Below, in pieces: positions 4,135 to 11,950 of a stretch of DNA of 13,574 nt (position 1 is its first letter; each line of letters opens with the position of its first letter). The stretch is from JAPHTQ01 sp050287105 (GTDB lineage: Bacteria; Pseudomonadota; Gammaproteobacteria; Thiohalomonadales; Thiohalomonadaceae): contig JBNKBG010000068.1 of NCBI GenBank assembly GCA_050287105.1, forward strand, positions 1-13,574, written 5' to 3'. The position numbers were made by a program, and so were the translations under genes. The notes below the pieces were generated by a model. It ran no database searches, had not been told where the DNA came from, and worked only from the letters and a program-made list of their open reading frames with translations.

Positions 4135-6492
4135 ATGATTTCACTCAAGCAACAGCACGAAACACGCCGCCAACTTGGTGCCCTCTGCGGAGCTGCGGTA
4201 CAACAACAGATCAAACGCGGTAACGCACAAGCCTCACAACTGCGCCAACGCCGCAGGCATCTGCTGAAGGCGCTGCGCAAACACCTGCCGAAAAGTGCAA
4301 TACGCCCGCCAGAAAAAATCCTGCATAGCGCGCTCATGGTGCTGGCGTTGTGGGGTTTCGGTGGCCTTGCTATGCCAGGCACAGCACAGGCGACAGCAAC
4401 GTTCGAGCATGTGATGCTGGAAGGGTTTAAAGCCGGTTACAGTGCCCGTCCGGCTTTTGCCGATATCGATAACGACGGCGATCTTGATGCCTTCGTTGGC
4501 GCCGACGACGGCACTGTAAAATTCTTCCGCAACAACGGCACGGCTGCCGCACCCGCCTTTGCCGCCGATGTGGCAGGCAATCCACTGGCGGGATTCGATG
4601 TCGGAGGCAGCGCCGCTCCCGCTTTTGCCGATATCGACAACGACGGCGATCTCGATGCCTTTGTCGGTGAGGTCGGCGGCTCCGTAAAATTCTACCAGAA
4701 TAACGGCACGGCCGCGGCTCCGCTCTTTGTCGCCGCCGATGGCGTCACCGTGATCAACCCGATGGCAGCCTTCAGGATAAGTATCGGCTTCGCAGCCAAT
4801 CCCACCCTGGTTGATATCGATGGAGATGGCGATCTTGATCTATTTGGCGGAGAGGTAGGCGGCACGGTGCAGTTTTTCCAGAATAACGGTACAGCCGCTG
4901 TGCCCAGCTTCGTTGCCGCCGATGGTGTCACCGTGATCAACCCGCTGGCGTTGATTAATTTTCCCTGGACGAACGGGGCCAACCCCACGTTTGTAGATAT
5001 CGACAACGACGGCGATTTCGATGCCTTTGTCGGTAATGGCGATACTGTGAAGTTCTACCGCAATTACTCCATGGAAGATGGTGGCACCCCGACAGCGCCA
5101 CGATTTGTCGCCGATGCGGCTGGCAATCCGCTTGCCGCAGCGTATTGCAACAAGGCCGCGCCCACCTTTGTCGATATCGACAACGATGGCGATTTCGACG
5201 CCTTTGTGGGCAACAACAATGGCGCGGTGGAGTTCTTCCGCAACGACGGCACTGCCGCAGCCCCTGCTTTCGTTTCCGGAAAAAACGGAGCAACAGCGGA
5301 GGTTGATGCCAGTTGGTATTCCAGTCCCAACTTCGCCGACATCGATAACGACGGCGATCTCGATCTCTTTGTCGGGAATACATACGGCACGGTGAAGTTC
5401 TATCGTAACAATGGAATGGCTGCCGCGCCCGTGTTTGCCGCCGATGCGGCGGGCAATCCTTTGGCCGGGTTCGATGTTGGTACAGAGTCAGCGCCTGCCT
5501 TTGCCGACATTGATGGCGATGGCGATCTTGATGCCTTTGTCGGAGAATACAACGGTACGGTGAAGTTTTACCGCAACACCGGCACGGCTGCCGCGCCCGC
5601 CTTTGCAGCCGATGCGGCCGGCAATCCGCTGGCCGGATTCGATGTCGGCTACTACGCCGCCCCAACCTTCGCCGATATTGATGGCGATGGCGATCTTGAT
5701 GCCTTTGTCGGGGAATACAATGGTAGTGTGAAGTTCTACCGCAATACCGGCACGGCTGCTGCGCCCGCCTTTACCGCCGATGCGGCGGGCAATCCTTTGG
5801 CAGGGTTCAATGTTGGCTCCTACGCCGCTCCAACCTTCGCCGACATCGATTTCGATGGCGATCTCGATGCCTTTGTCGGCAGTGGCAACAGCACAATAAA
5901 ATTCTACCGGAACAACGGCACTGCTTTGGCACCCGCCTTTGTTGCCGCCGACGGTGTCACCGTGATCAACCCACTGGATGGATTTGCGACCAGCTTCAGA
6001 TCAACCCCCGCCTTGGTCGATATTGATGGTGATGTCGACCTTGATCTCTTCAGTGGCGATGCCAGCGGCAAAATCTTCTTCTTCGAAAACATCGATCCGG
6101 GCATCCCTGTCGCAGTGGATGACAGCGCGACCGCGACGGAAAACACCGTATTCAACAGTGTTGTCAGCCTGTTAGCCAACGACACTGACATCAACGGCGA
6201 TACCCTGAGCGCAGTAGCAGGCACCTTCGCCACCACCCAGGGAGGCAGCATCGTTATCAATAGCGACGGCAGTTACACCTACACCCCGCCCGCCAATTTC
6301 ACAGGCACCGACACGGTGGAGTACACCGTATCGGACGGCGGCCAGACAGCCATCGGCACACTGACCATTACCGTCAATGCGGCACCATCTGGCGGTGGAA
6401 ATAGCAGCGGAGGTGGTGGCGCCTTCGGCCTTGTCCTATTGTGGGGGCTGTTTCCGCTCGTCTGGCGCAGAAGGCGTCGCCCATGCCACTGA
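4135..6492 (+). CDS. Secreted FG-GAP/VCBS-repeat protein with cadherin-like domain and GlyGly-CTERM-like tail
   Basis: About 785 residues. Order: an unusually long basic N-region (1-60, rich in Gln and Arg); a hydrophobic signal core (about 62-80) ending AQA at 84-86; ten FG-GAP/VCBS-like repeats (about 103-655), each with a calcium-loop motif of the type DIDNDGDLDAFVG followed by VKFYRNNGTAAAP; a cadherin-like/VCBS domain (about 658-749, VAVDDSATATENTVF to TLTITV); then a Gly-rich stretch, a hydrophobic segment and a basic end (SGGGG, then a helix, WRRRRRPCH). This tail resembles the GlyGly-CTERM signal processed by rhombosortases. The repeats suggest a calcium-stabilised beta-propeller at the cell surface or outside. 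The tenth repeat is degenerate (DIDGDVDLD). The start is ATG 4135, with AGGAG six bases upstream; GTG 4120 overlaps the previous stop but has no ribosome-binding site. Adhesion or ligand binding is likely; the exact role is unknown. Confidence 0.82.
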   Translation: MISLKQQHETRRQLGALCGAAVQQQIKRGNAQASQLRQRRRHLLKALRKHLPKSAIRPPEKILHSALMVLALWGFGGLAMPGTAQATATFEHVMLEGFKAGYSARPAFADIDNDGDLDAFVGADDGTVKFFRNNGTAAAPAFAADVAGNPLAGFDVGGSAAPAFADIDNDGDLDAFVGEVGGSVKFYQNNGTAAAPLFVAADGVTVINPMAAFRISIGFAANPTLVDIDGDGDLDLFGGEVGGTVQFFQNNGTAAVPSFVAADGVTVINPLALINFPWTNGANPTFVDIDNDGDFDAFVGNGDTVKFYRNYSMEDGGTPTAPRFVADAAGNPLAAAYCNKAAPTFVDIDNDGDFDAFVGNNNGAVEFFRNDGTAAAPAFVSGKNGATAEVDASWYSSPNFADIDNDGDLDLFVGNTYGTVKFYRNNGMAAAPVFAADAAGNPLAGFDVGTESAPAFADIDGDGDLDAFVGEYNGTVKFYRNTGTAAAPAFAADAAGNPLAGFDVGYYAAPTFADIDGDGDLDAFVGEYNGSVKFYRNTGTAAAPAFTADAAGNPLAGFNVGSYAAPTFADIDFDGDLDAFVGSGNSTIKFYRNNGTALAPAFVAADGVTVINPLDGFATSFRSTPALVDIDGDVDLDLFSGDASGKIFFFENIDPGIPVAVDDSATATENTVFNSVVSLLANDTDINGDTLSAVAGTFATTQGGSIVINSDGSYTYTPPANFTGTDTVEYTVSDGGQTAIGTLTITVNAAPSGGGNSSGGGGAFGLVLLWGLFPLVWRRRRRPCH
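4441..6093 (+). repeat. Tandem FG-GAP coding repeats with high DNA identity
   Basis: Ten coding repeats of roughly 58 codons. Units around 5490-5640 and 5641-5810 are nearly the same at the DNA level as well as in protein, pointing to recent duplication and likely copy-number variation. Other units insert VAADGVTVINP in place of AADAAGNPLAGFDVG. Confidence 0.85.
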
Positions 6493-6562
6493 CACCGCCG
6501 GCTCAGTCAGTACTTGTTTGAAACCATTGGCGAAGTGAGAGGTTTTGCGAGCGGATGGCAGT

Positions 6563-6675
6563 GGCCTTACAATCCCAAAGGCCCAGCATGGCATTGGCTG
6601 GAATAATGCCAATGCAGAAATTCTGCATTGGCAAATTAACCTCTATTTCTAACCCCGGTGAAAAATGGAGGGTTA
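6563..6675 (+). repeat. Hairpin-rich intergenic region before the kinase
   Basis: The gap 6493-6699 holds three copies of one 8-mer: GCATTGGC at 6591-6598, its complement GCCAATGC at 6608-6615, and GCATTGGC again at 6625-6632. The last two form a near-perfect 27-bp palindrome (6607-6619/6621-6633, one central base). The middle copy can pair with either neighbour, giving mutually exclusive hairpins. Smaller stems lie at 6563-6568/6578-6583 and 6650-6655/6670-6675. No T-run follows, so it is not a classical terminator; it may affect mRNA stability or attenuation, or bind a dimeric protein. No convincing sigma-70 promoter for the kinase is visible. Confidence 0.6.
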
Positions 6676-6699
6676 CCATAGGGCATTTGATACGGGAAC

Positions 6700-9210
6700 A
6701 TGAACGTTATCAGTGAAAACTCGTTATCACAGCAGGTGAAGGTTGAGCAGGTGCGCCTGCTTTATAAGCAATCCCTTTATATGTTTGTTATTGTCCTTGC
6801 ATCGGCAGTGATAGCCTCCGCCTATTTTTGGGATAAAGTTCCTCACACTCCTTTATCTATCTGGTTAAGTAGTCAATTTCTGTTGACCTTAACAAGGGTT
6901 GTTTTAGTTTTAAAATTCAGAGAGAAAGAGCCATTCCTGGGGCCTGAAAATGCTACCCGATGGGGAAATGGATTTGCTTTTTCATCCGGAATATCAGGTC
7001 TTTTGTGGGGGGCGACTGCACTTATTATTCTTCACACGGCTTCAATGGAAAGCGTCGTCATCATCGGTTTTATGCTGACCATTATGGTGTCTACAAGTAC
7101 AGCTGCACTCTCATATTATGCCCCGGCCTCTTATGCATATACGACGTTCAGTATGACACCTTTGATTCTTGTTATGTTTAACTCGGATGAACCCTATGCC
7201 AAAGGCGTTACTTTACTATTTTGTATATTTACCGTAGTTAGCCTGATTTATTCATCCATTTTTAATCGTAATTTGAAAGAGACACTTCGCTTGCGTATCG
7301 AAAAAAGTGAGCTTGCCGAAAACCTACATCAACAAATCCAGATTGTTGAAAAAGCCAACCTCGCCAAGAGCGATTTTCTTTCCACCATGAGTCACGAAAT
7401 ACGCACGCCGATGAACGCGGTACTCGGCATGTCCCACCTCGCCCTGCAGGAGGATATCTCTCCTGTTCAACGCAACTACCTTAACTCCATACAGATGGCG
7501 GCCCGCTCACTGCTGGGCATCATCAACGACACCCTCGATCTGTCCAAGATTGAAGCCGGACGTCTGGAGCTGGAACAGATCGACTTCGACCTCGATCGGG
7601 TACTCGAAAGCATCGCTGTCGTATCGGGCCACCAGGCACAGGAACAGGGACTCGACTTTTCCATTCAGGTGCAACGTGACGTGCCGCGCCGCTTCACCGG
7701 CGATCCGCAACGGCTTGGCCAGATCCTGCTCAACCTGAGCAGTAACGCGGTCAAATTTACCGATACAGGCAAGGTCAATATCGATATCTCTGTGGTTGAA
7801 CGTAACGACGACAGGGCCTGCCTGCGCTTCGCCGTTTCCGACACCGGTATCGGTTTGAGTGAGGCTCAAATCGCGGTCATTTTTGATGCCTTCACCCAGG
7901 CCGACAGCTCGACCACACGCCGCTATGGCGGCACCGGTCTCGGACTCAGCATCGCAGACCACCTGGCAAAGAAGATGGGCGGTTCGCTGTCGGTAGAAAG
8001 CGAACCGGGCAAGGGCAGCACCTTCTGTTTCACCGCCTGGCTCGATCTGGCACCTGAGGAAACGCCTGGCGATCTTGAAGGCACACGTGTCCTGCTCGCC
8101 GGTCAGCAGCTTGCCGAACTGATGGGGCTGGCGGGAGTGCTGGAGCGCATCGGAAGCAGTGTCATCGTTATCGACGATGCCGTCCGCGTCATCAACAGCC
8201 ACACGGAGTCATCACTATTCGATCTGATCATTCTCGATATTCGCAATGGCCAGGATGAATCCTGGTACCGCCTGCAACCCCTTTTGCCCGATGACGCAAA
8301 GGTCTTGCTGCTGAGCGACAGTGGTCCGGAACAGGCCGATGCGAAAACCGTTACACGCTTCCACGGCCTCATCACTCCCTTCGCGTTGACCCATGCGGTT
8401 GCCGCTGTACTGGGGCACGATACCGGCGCCAAGGATAACGGCATATTGCCCAACTACCGCGACAGGCGTGTGCTATTGGTGGAAGACAACCCGCTCAACC
8501 AGCAGGTCGGGCAGGGATTACTTGCGCGACGTGGCATCGAAGTGAGTGTTGCATCCAGTGGCACGGAAGCGTTACAGGCATTGAACGAAAAGCACTTTGA
8601 CCTGGTGCTTATGGATATCCAGATGCCAGACATGAACGGCTACGAGGTGACCCGCGAACTGCGCAAGAATCCGCAACTGGCCGAAGTACCGGTGGTGGCG
8701 ATGACCGCCCATGCCACAGAAGATGCCCGCCAGACCTGCCTGGACGCCGGAATGAACGACTTTATCAGCAAGCCCATCGAACCCGAGCGCCTGTATAGCG
8801 TTCTCGATCACTACTTCGGCCTGCCGGTTGCAGAATCTGCACAGAGTCATCCCGAAGAGCAGGAGTTGTTCGGCGAGCTGCCCGGGATCGCTATTCGCGA
8901 AGGTCTGCGCCATACAGGCGGCAACAGCGATCTCTATGCAAACCTGTTGCTCGGCTTTACCCGACATCATGCGGATGACGATGAAGCGCTCAGGCAATTG
9001 ATCGAGCGACAACAAACCGATGAGGCGCGCCAGCTTGCCCACACCCTCAAAGGCGTGGCAGGCGGCATTGGCGCCCTGGAATTGCAGGGACTCTATCGCC
9101 GTATCGAGACATCGCTGCCTGAAACCGACGAGGAACTCCTGCAAACCGCGATCAGGGCGCATCGACGTGTGGTGGAAAGCATAAAACAATGGCAGCAGGA
9201 TACGGCATAA
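6700..9210 (+). CDS. Hybrid sensor histidine kinase (6TM, HisKA, HATPase, REC x2, Hpt)
   Basis: An 836-residue inner-membrane phosphorelay kinase. Residues 1-195 contain about six membrane segments (from SLYMFVIVLASAVIASAYF to GVTLLFCIFTVVSLIYSSIF) with only short loops, so it probably senses within the membrane. A coiled-coil linker leads to HisKA, with phosphorylated H232 in SHEIRTPMN. The HATPase follows (NLSSNAVKFT, DTGIGLS, GGTGLGLSIA). A degenerate receiver (about 455-570) keeps an Asp (D513, LIILDIRNG) but has lost the N-terminal acidic pair and the Lys-Pro motif. A complete receiver follows (VLLVEDNPLNQQ, D639 in LVLMDIQMPDMNG, KP in ISKPIE). The C-terminal Hpt has H781 in AHTLKGVAGGIGA. 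The layout is BarA-like, with relay H232-D639-H781 to an external regulator, most simply the one at 1716-2402. DNA encoding the membrane part is visibly AT-richer than the rest. Confidence 0.93.
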   Translation: MNVISENSLSQQVKVEQVRLLYKQSLYMFVIVLASAVIASAYFWDKVPHTPLSIWLSSQFLLTLTRVVLVLKFREKEPFLGPENATRWGNGFAFSSGISGLLWGATALIILHTASMESVVIIGFMLTIMVSTSTAALSYYAPASYAYTTFSMTPLILVMFNSDEPYAKGVTLLFCIFTVVSLIYSSIFNRNLKETLRLRIEKSELAENLHQQIQIVEKANLAKSDFLSTMSHEIRTPMNAVLGMSHLALQEDISPVQRNYLNSIQMAARSLLGIINDTLDLSKIEAGRLELEQIDFDLDRVLESIAVVSGHQAQEQGLDFSIQVQRDVPRRFTGDPQRLGQILLNLSSNAVKFTDTGKVNIDISVVERNDDRACLRFAVSDTGIGLSEAQIAVIFDAFTQADSSTTRRYGGTGLGLSIADHLAKKMGGSLSVESEPGKGSTFCFTAWLDLAPEETPGDLEGTRVLLAGQQLAELMGLAGVLERIGSSVIVIDDAVRVINSHTESSLFDLIILDIRNGQDESWYRLQPLLPDDAKVLLLSDSGPEQADAKTVTRFHGLITPFALTHAVAAVLGHDTGAKDNGILPNYRDRRVLLVEDNPLNQQVGQGLLARRGIEVSVASSGTEALQALNEKHFDLVLMDIQMPDMNGYEVTRELRKNPQLAEVPVVAMTAHATEDARQTCLDAGMNDFISKPIEPERLYSVLDHYFGLPVAESAQSHPEEQELFGELPGIAIREGLRHTGGNSDLYANLLLGFTRHHADDDEALRQLIERQQTDEARQLAHTLKGVAGGIGALELQGLYRRIETSLPETDEELLQTAIRAHRRVVESIKQWQQDTA

Positions 9211-9217
9211 AATGAAT

Positions 9218-9247
9218 TTGGCGTATTCGACGCCCGCCAAGTAGAAT
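9218..9247 (+). promoter_or_regulatory. Predicted sigma-70 promoter of trmB
   Basis: TTGGCG (9218-9223), 18-bp spacer and TAGAAT (9242-9247) lie in the 66-base gap after the kinase. The expected start is about 9254, which separates trmB from the inserted signalling block. Confidence 0.6.
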
Positions 9248-9276
9248 CTCCGCTCCCAACCGCAACCACTTTGACC

Positions 9277-9969
9277 ATGCACAACAGCAAACCCATTCTC
9301 CGCCGCATCCGCTCCTTCGTTCGTCGCGAAGGCCGCCTCACACCCGGCCAACAACGGGCGATGGATGAACTGTTTCCACGCTTCGGTATTGAAGCAGGCG
9401 AGACACCACTCGATCTCGATACACTCTTTGGACGCAACGCGCCGCGCATTCTGGAGATCGGTTTTGGTAACGGCGAATCACTGGCTGAGATCGCAAAGAA
9501 TCATCCGCAAAACGATTACATCGGCATCGAAGTACACCGTCCTGGCGTAGGTCATCTGCTGATAAAGATCGAAGAACTGGGGCTGACCAATGTGCGCGTC
9601 ATTTGCGCCGATGCGGTAGAGGTGCTGGAAAAACAGATCCCCGATAACTCGCTGGATGCGCTCTATCTCTTCTTTCCCGATCCATGGCATAAGAAGCGTC
9701 ACCACAAACGGCGTCAGGTTCAGCCGGAATGGGCGCAACTGGTGCGGCGAAAACTAAAACTCGGCGGCCAGCTGCACCTTGCTACCGACTGGGAGAATTA
9801 CGCAGAGCATATGCTGGTGGTAATGAATGCAGCGGAGGGATATAAAAATCTCTCTACTGGCAAAGCGTATGTCGATAAACCCGAGTATCGACCGGAAACA
9901 AAATTCGAGCGCCGCGGCATGCGCCTGGGGCATGGCGTCTGGGATCTGCTTTTCGAAAAGACACGATAA
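9277..9969 (+). CDS. trmB: tRNA (guanine-N7-)-methyltransferase TrmB
   Basis: A 230-residue SAM-dependent methyltransferase that makes m7G46 in the variable loop of tRNAs. The SAM-binding motif is ILEIGFGNGESLAEIA, followed by YIGIEVHRPGVGHLL, then ICADAVEVL and the diagnostic LFFPDPWHKKRHHKRR, and near the C-terminus TKFERRGMRLGHGVWDL. Length matches bacterial TrmB. ATG 9277 (MHNSKPILRR) is preferred; an in-frame TTG at 9271 is the alternative, and neither has a good ribosome-binding site. I recall trmB directly after thiG in Pseudomonas; here it is separated by the signalling/FG-GAP block. Confidence 0.96.
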   Translation: MHNSKPILRRIRSFVRREGRLTPGQQRAMDELFPRFGIEAGETPLDLDTLFGRNAPRILEIGFGNGESLAEIAKNHPQNDYIGIEVHRPGVGHLLIKIEELGLTNVRVICADAVEVLEKQIPDNSLDALYLFFPDPWHKKRHHKRRQVQPEWAQLVRRKLKLGGQLHLATDWENYAEHMLVVMNAAEGYKNLSTGKAYVDKPEYRPETKFERRGMRLGHGVWDLLFEKTR

Positions 9970-10019
9970 CTTTCTGCAATCTCCTCACCAAAGCGCCACA
10001 ACCCTACCTATTTTGTTCA

Positions 10020-10049
10020 TTGCCTAGAGCACAGTTCCATGGGCATACT
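10020..10049 (+). promoter_or_regulatory. Tentative promoter of the lysis cassette
   Basis: TTGCCT (10020-10025), 18-bp spacer and CATACT (10044-10049) within the 153-base gap after trmB. Just downstream lies a small inverted repeat, TCCGTA (10059-10064) with TACGGA (10074-10079). Both hexamers are only moderate matches. Confidence 0.3.
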
Positions 10050-10122
10050 AATGCTCACTCCGTAGCGGGAACATACGGAATAAAAATTAGTAAATGGCAG
10101 CACGAATATAGGGAGGTATCTC

Positions 10123-10662
10123 ATGCCAGACATTGACAAGATGATCGATGACATCCTGCGCCGCGAAGGCGGCTTTGTCGATCACCCGGATGACCGTGGC
10201 GGCCCCACCAAATACGGCATTACCATCGGCACACTTTCACGCTACATCGGCAGAGCTGCGCTACGCAGTGAAGTGGAAAATCTTTCTGAAGATGTTGCCC
10301 GCGACATCTATGAAAGAAATTACTTCATCGCTCCGCGCATCGACCGTCTGCCCGAATCCATTCAGCCCTTCATCTTTGACTGTGCCGTTAACCACGGCCC
10401 ACGCCAGGCGATTCGTTTCGTGCAAAGCGTGTGCAATCAGGCCGGTTACACCCCCACTCTTTCCACCGATGGTGCAATGGGACCCAACACGCGCAAGGGC
10501 GCTGAGTGGGCCGACAGGGAGATGGGGGAAATTTTTCTCAAAGCACTGATCGAGGAACGGCGTAATTTCTATCACGCTATCGTCGCGGCACGGCCCTCCC
10601 AGGAAAAATTTCTCAAGGGTTGGCTCAACCGTGTAAATGAATTTGATAAGGAGGCAGCATAA
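10123..10662 (+). CDS. Glycoside hydrolase family 108 endolysin (N-acetylmuramidase)
   Basis: A 179-residue phage-type muramidase. The N-terminal GH108 signature ILRREGGFVDHPDDRGGPTKYGIT contains the expected catalytic Glu (E15 of REGG). The middle reads NYFIAPRIDRLP and FIFDCAVNHGPRQAIRFVQ. The C-terminal part (from about residue 105, STDGAMGPNTRKGAEW) matches the small peptidoglycan-binding domain usually attached to this family. There is no signal peptide, so release through the membrane would need the holin encoded next; their genes overlap by one base (TAATG). A strong ribosome-binding site, GGGAGGT, precedes ATG 10123. No phage structural genes lie nearby. Confidence 0.9.
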   Translation: MPDIDKMIDDILRREGGFVDHPDDRGGPTKYGITIGTLSRYIGRAALRSEVENLSEDVARDIYERNYFIAPRIDRLPESIQPFIFDCAVNHGPRQAIRFVQSVCNQAGYTPTLSTDGAMGPNTRKGAEWADREMGEIFLKALIEERRNFYHAIVAARPSQEKFLKGWLNRVNEFDKEAA

Positions 10663-11237
10663 TGTCCTGGCTGACTACACTCATAGGTCTATTCAAAGGC
10701 GGCAAGGAAGTTGCCGAGGTGTTTACCGAAAACAGTGAAAAAAAAGGCCAGCGTAGCCATGCGGAAACAATGGCGACGCTTGATCACGACAAGGCCGCAT
10801 TGATGCAATTTGCAGCTGAATTCCAGAATCGCAGCAACCGGACCTGGTGGGACTCGCTGGTCGACGGACTCAATCGCCTGCCACGACCGTTGATGGCCAT
10901 CGCCGTATTGGGATTTTTTGTTCTCGCTCCGGTTAATCCGGAGTACTTTACGAAAATCGCCGAGGCCTACAAAATTGTGCCCGATGGCTACTGGGCGCTA
11001 CTCAGCGTCATCATCGGCTTCTACTTCGGTGGTCGGATGCAACTCAAGTCGCAGGACATGACCATGAAAAAGAGCCAGGTGCAGGCGGCCAAGGAGTTAA
11101 TCAAAAAGAGAGAGGGATTTCGTACACTGGATACCGAAGAGGAATCGTCCGAGGCTAAAATATTTACTGCGGCTGTCAGCGCCGGCTTCAAGCCGCCGGA
11201 AAATAAAGTCATCAAGGATTGGCTCGAGACACAGTAA
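10662..11237 (+). CDS. GTA-type 3TM holin family protein
   Basis: A 191-residue membrane protein resembling the holin family tied to gene-transfer-agent release (GTA_holin_3TM). It has an amphipathic N-terminus (SWLTTLIGLFKGG), the conserved RNRTWWDSLVDGLNRLPRPLMAIAVLGFFVLAPVNPEYF with a membrane segment at about 76-92, and GYWALLSVIIGFYFGGR (about 109-125) as a second. A charged, coil-like C-terminal extension (126-191) is longer than I expect for the family. It presumably forms pores that let the GH108 enzyme reach peptidoglycan. ATG overlaps the endolysin stop, with AAGGAGG a few bases upstream. Such pairs serve phages, gene transfer agents or lytic protein secretion; the window does not decide which. 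Confidence 0.78.
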   Translation: MSWLTTLIGLFKGGKEVAEVFTENSEKKGQRSHAETMATLDHDKAALMQFAAEFQNRSNRTWWDSLVDGLNRLPRPLMAIAVLGFFVLAPVNPEYFTKIAEAYKIVPDGYWALLSVIIGFYFGGRMQLKSQDMTMKKSQVQAAKELIKKREGFRTLDTEEESSEAKIFTAAVSAGFKPPENKVIKDWLETQ

Positions 11238-11257
11238 ACCGTACTGGAGAGAGATAA

Positions 11258-11908
11258 GTGGACATCGCCCGTATCGCCGCCGCACGCTACACCACCAAGG
11301 CCTTCGATCCGACCAAACGGATCGAAGGTGCTTTGATGGAGCAGTTGCAGACCCTGCTGCACCTCGCCCCCTCATCGATCAACTCCCAACCGTGGCACTT
11401 CATCTTCGCCGCTGACGATGCGGGCAAGGCACGCATCGCACGCGCCACCACTGGTCCCTACGGTGCCAACGAAGCGAAAATCCTCAACGCCTCACATGTA
11501 GTGGTGCTTTGCGCCAGAGAGGGCTGGAGCGATGAACACATCCACGAGGTGGTGGAGCAGGAGTATCGCGATGGCCGCTTCGATTCCGTCGAAGCCAAAG
11601 AGAAGACCTTTGCCGGACGTAACTTCTACGTCAATCTGCACAAGGAGTGGGGCGACACCCAGCAGTGGATGGAGAAGCAGGTCTACATCGCCCTCGGCAG
11701 CCTGCTGTTCGGTGCTGCCGCACTGGAAATCGACGCCACCCCCATCGAAGGCTTTGACCGCGTCGTGCTGGACAAAGAACTGGGTCTTAAGGAGCACGGC
11801 CTCACTTCAGTCGTGATCGCCGCCCTCGGTTACCACAGCAGCGATGACTTCAACGCCAACCTGCCCAAGTCTCGGCTGCCTGTCGACAGGGTCATCACCC
11901 ATATCTAA
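11258..11908 (+). CDS. nfsB: Oxygen-insensitive NAD(P)H nitroreductase / dihydropteridine reductase, NfsB type
   Basis: A 216-residue flavoenzyme that by family uses FMN and NAD(P)H to reduce nitroaromatics, quinones or pteridines in the cytoplasm. It matches E. coli NfsB along its full length as I remember it: RYTTKAFD at the start (FMN phosphate contact), PSSINSQPWHF, ILNASHVVVLCA, DGRFDS.EAK, WMEKQVYIALGSLLFGAAAL, PIEGFD and the end NLPKSRLPVDRV. The start is GTG 11258, preceded by GGAGAG. It lies 20 bases after the holin and may be co-transcribed with the lysis pair, although no functional link is evident. Confidence 0.93.
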   Translation: MDIARIAAARYTTKAFDPTKRIEGALMEQLQTLLHLAPSSINSQPWHFIFAADDAGKARIARATTGPYGANEAKILNASHVVVLCAREGWSDEHIHEVVEQEYRDGRFDSVEAKEKTFAGRNFYVNLHKEWGDTQQWMEKQVYIALGSLLFGAAALEIDATPIEGFDRVVLDKELGLKEHGLTSVVIAALGYHSSDDFNANLPKSRLPVDRVITHI

Positions 11909-11950
11909 CCCGCCCCTCTATGGAAGGCTCCAGTAAAAGTGGCGGGATAA

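Noticed and set aside
6607..6633. Palindrome as a rho-independent terminator after the FG-GAP gene
   Set aside because: No T-run follows on either strand and the stem is not GC-rich next to a U-tract.
10123..11237. Prophage remnant
   Set aside because: Only lysis genes are present; there is no integrase, att-like duplication, terminase or structural gene, and both genes look intact.
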